From assembly GCA_964023205.1 (NCBI GenBank), contig OZ026843.1:10273093-10337092 (forward strand): a DNA stretch of 64,000 nucleotides, written 5' to 3'. Below are positions 62,813-64,000 of this stretch, piece by piece. This DNA comes from Lutraria lutraria. Its lineage: Eukaryota; Mollusca; Bivalvia; Venerida; Mactridae. The first letter of the stretch is position 1. Each line of letters starts with the position of its first letter. The translations under genes and the position numbers were made by a program. The notes below the pieces were generated by a model. That model was not told the DNA's origin. It did not search any database and worked only from the letters and a program-made list of their open reading frames with translations.

Positions 62813-63345
62813 GCTCACCTGAGCACAAAGTGTTCAAAGGTGAGCTATTTGGATCAGTCAGTCAGTCAATATTTGACATCCACACATGGGGGTGGTTATC
62901 ACTCTAGAGGTCACAGTTTTGATTGGATCTTCATCAAACATTTTATGCATACAGGGGCATTAAGTGTTACCCCTTGTCCGTCCTTCCTTCCTTCCGTCTG
63001 TTCAAATTTTAGTTGCCGATCAATAACTCAAGACAAAGTCCCCAGGATGAGCCTTTGTGATTGGTCTTTGTCCGTCGTGCATCTTCAACTTTTGCCTTGT
63101 GAACACTCCAGAGGTCACATTTTTATTGGATCTTCACCAAAACTTGTCTGCATGTTTGTATTGATAATATATTGGGACAAATTCGAGCATAGGTTATCTG
63201 GGGTCAAAATCTAGGTCACCAGATCGAATCTTAGGAAAATCTTGTTAACACTCAAGTTGTCACAGTTTTGATTGGATCTTCACCAAACCTTGTCTGAATG
63301 CTTGTCTTAATGATACGTGGGACAAGTAGTGTTACATACCCTGAA
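62813..63345 (+). mobile_element. Mollusc-type dispersed repeat (relative of 28028-29153)
   Basis: Begins with a hairpin, AGCTCACCTGAGCACAAAGTG and AGGTGAGCT, and contains GTCCGTCCTTCCTTCCTTCC and three GTCACA(G/T)TTTTGATTGGATCTTC(A)-type monomers. Read on the - strand it has the GATC-TTCACCAAAC and TGACCTAG blocks of the repeat at 28028. It interrupts the retroelement RNase H text at its left edge. Confidence 0.6.
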
Positions 63346-64000
63346 CAAAATATTTTTTATGGATGGACAGTTGACTGTTAAACCGCAAATTAATTTACCT
63401 GCGAAGATTGTCACTGTACGGTAACAATCTGCAAATACTGTTTAATAACATCTGATGACACTATCAACTTGTTATCAGCAATTTTTAACAATCAATTAAA
63501 TCTTTGCATACTGTTCGCTGCCCCTACGGCAGCTGTTACTTTAATGGTTGGCCTGCCGCTAGGCGTTTCCAATCACCTTGTACTGGCCCCTGTAATTATT
63601 TCTCCTTTCAACCTCAAACTAAATGCTATTGTCCCATTATTGTATTGTATGTGGTCTAGTCATAAGATCATTGAGTATTTTACATTAAAAGTTAAATACC
63701 GGCACACGACAGTAGAGTCTGGATCGATAAGGATTTATATATTGGTGGCTCACTTTTTTGGACAATTTGTTTACCATGCATTTTCATTTATTTGTATAGG
63801 ATTAGTTTAATATCCTTGATTAAATACTATTCAAACAGTGACTTGTTAGACAAAGAAGTCCAATTTACAAATCACTATAATTTTGAAAGGTTTTTATTAA
63901 TATTTAAAACATTTTAAGTTGTTGCTCTTTGAAATTACCCTATGAAAATGATTTATATTTATATTTATTGGTTTTCTCTTTATGTTAAGCTATTAGAGGT
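63346..64000. other. Right edge of window, unassigned
   Basis: An open frame at 63469-63810 (+, 113 codons) includes a less AT-biased stretch (LCILFAAPTAAVTLMVGLPL) with hydrophobic character, but I do not recognise it and see no splice or start context. It may be non-coding. Confidence 0.4.

Noticed and set aside
63469..63810. 113-codon hydrophobic open frame as a gene
   Set aside because: No motif, signal or splice context that I can recognise. Left unassigned.

Overview
Eukaryotic nuclear DNA, AT-rich, with spliced genes, long introns, canonical GT-AG junctions and many dispersed repeats. The two proteins I could assemble, and repeat families that I recall as common in bivalve genomes (for example the element opening with AACAAGAGGGCCAAGATGG), suggest a marine mollusc, most likely a bivalve. 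The species assignment is inference, not something the sequence proves.

Two complete protein-coding genes lie tail to tail. On the + strand, 4018-21719 is the cytoplasmic aspartyl-tRNA synthetase (DARS1 type): 15 coding exons, 1575 nt, 524 residues, with every intron phase fitting. On the - strand, 44429 down to 24375 is a neurexin IV / contactin-associated protein (CNTNAP/Caspr) gene: 25 coding exons, 4086 nt if all are joined, 1361 residues. It encodes a signal peptide, discoidin domain, four laminin-G domains, two EGF modules, a fibrinogen-like region, one membrane span, a protein-4.1-type juxtamembrane tail and a C-terminal PDZ ligand. The stops are about 2.7 kb apart and the interval should hold both 3' UTRs. 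The genes have no evident functional link: one charges tRNA-Asp in the cytosol, the other is a junction or axo-glial adhesion receptor.

The most interesting coding feature is in the CNTNAP gene. Exons 23 (27026-27175) and 24 (26819-26962) are tandem duplicates, both phase 1-1, separated by a 63-base intron. Each supplies the single cysteine that should close the last laminin-G disulfide. This predicts mutually exclusive splicing just outside the membrane.

Much of the rest is repeats. DARS introns carry a 2.3-kb array of a 44-bp unit, a 38-bp array with a three-unit higher-order pattern, inverted-repeat MITEs and tRNA-derived SINEs. CNTNAP introns carry a 2.07-kb Harbinger-like element with TTA target duplications, a 1.1-kb mollusc-type dispersed repeat, several MITEs, SINEs and a 54-bp array abutting a splice acceptor. 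The right third (44.5-64 kb) has no gene I can recognise. It holds a hAT-like terminal-inverted-repeat element, a tRNA-Ala-like repeat, two decayed copies of one non-LTR retroelement 3' end (each broken by another repeat), a hAT-derived pseudogene and SINE remains. The left 3.9 kb is non-coding as far as I can see, with short repeats and a probable DARS promoter at its right edge.
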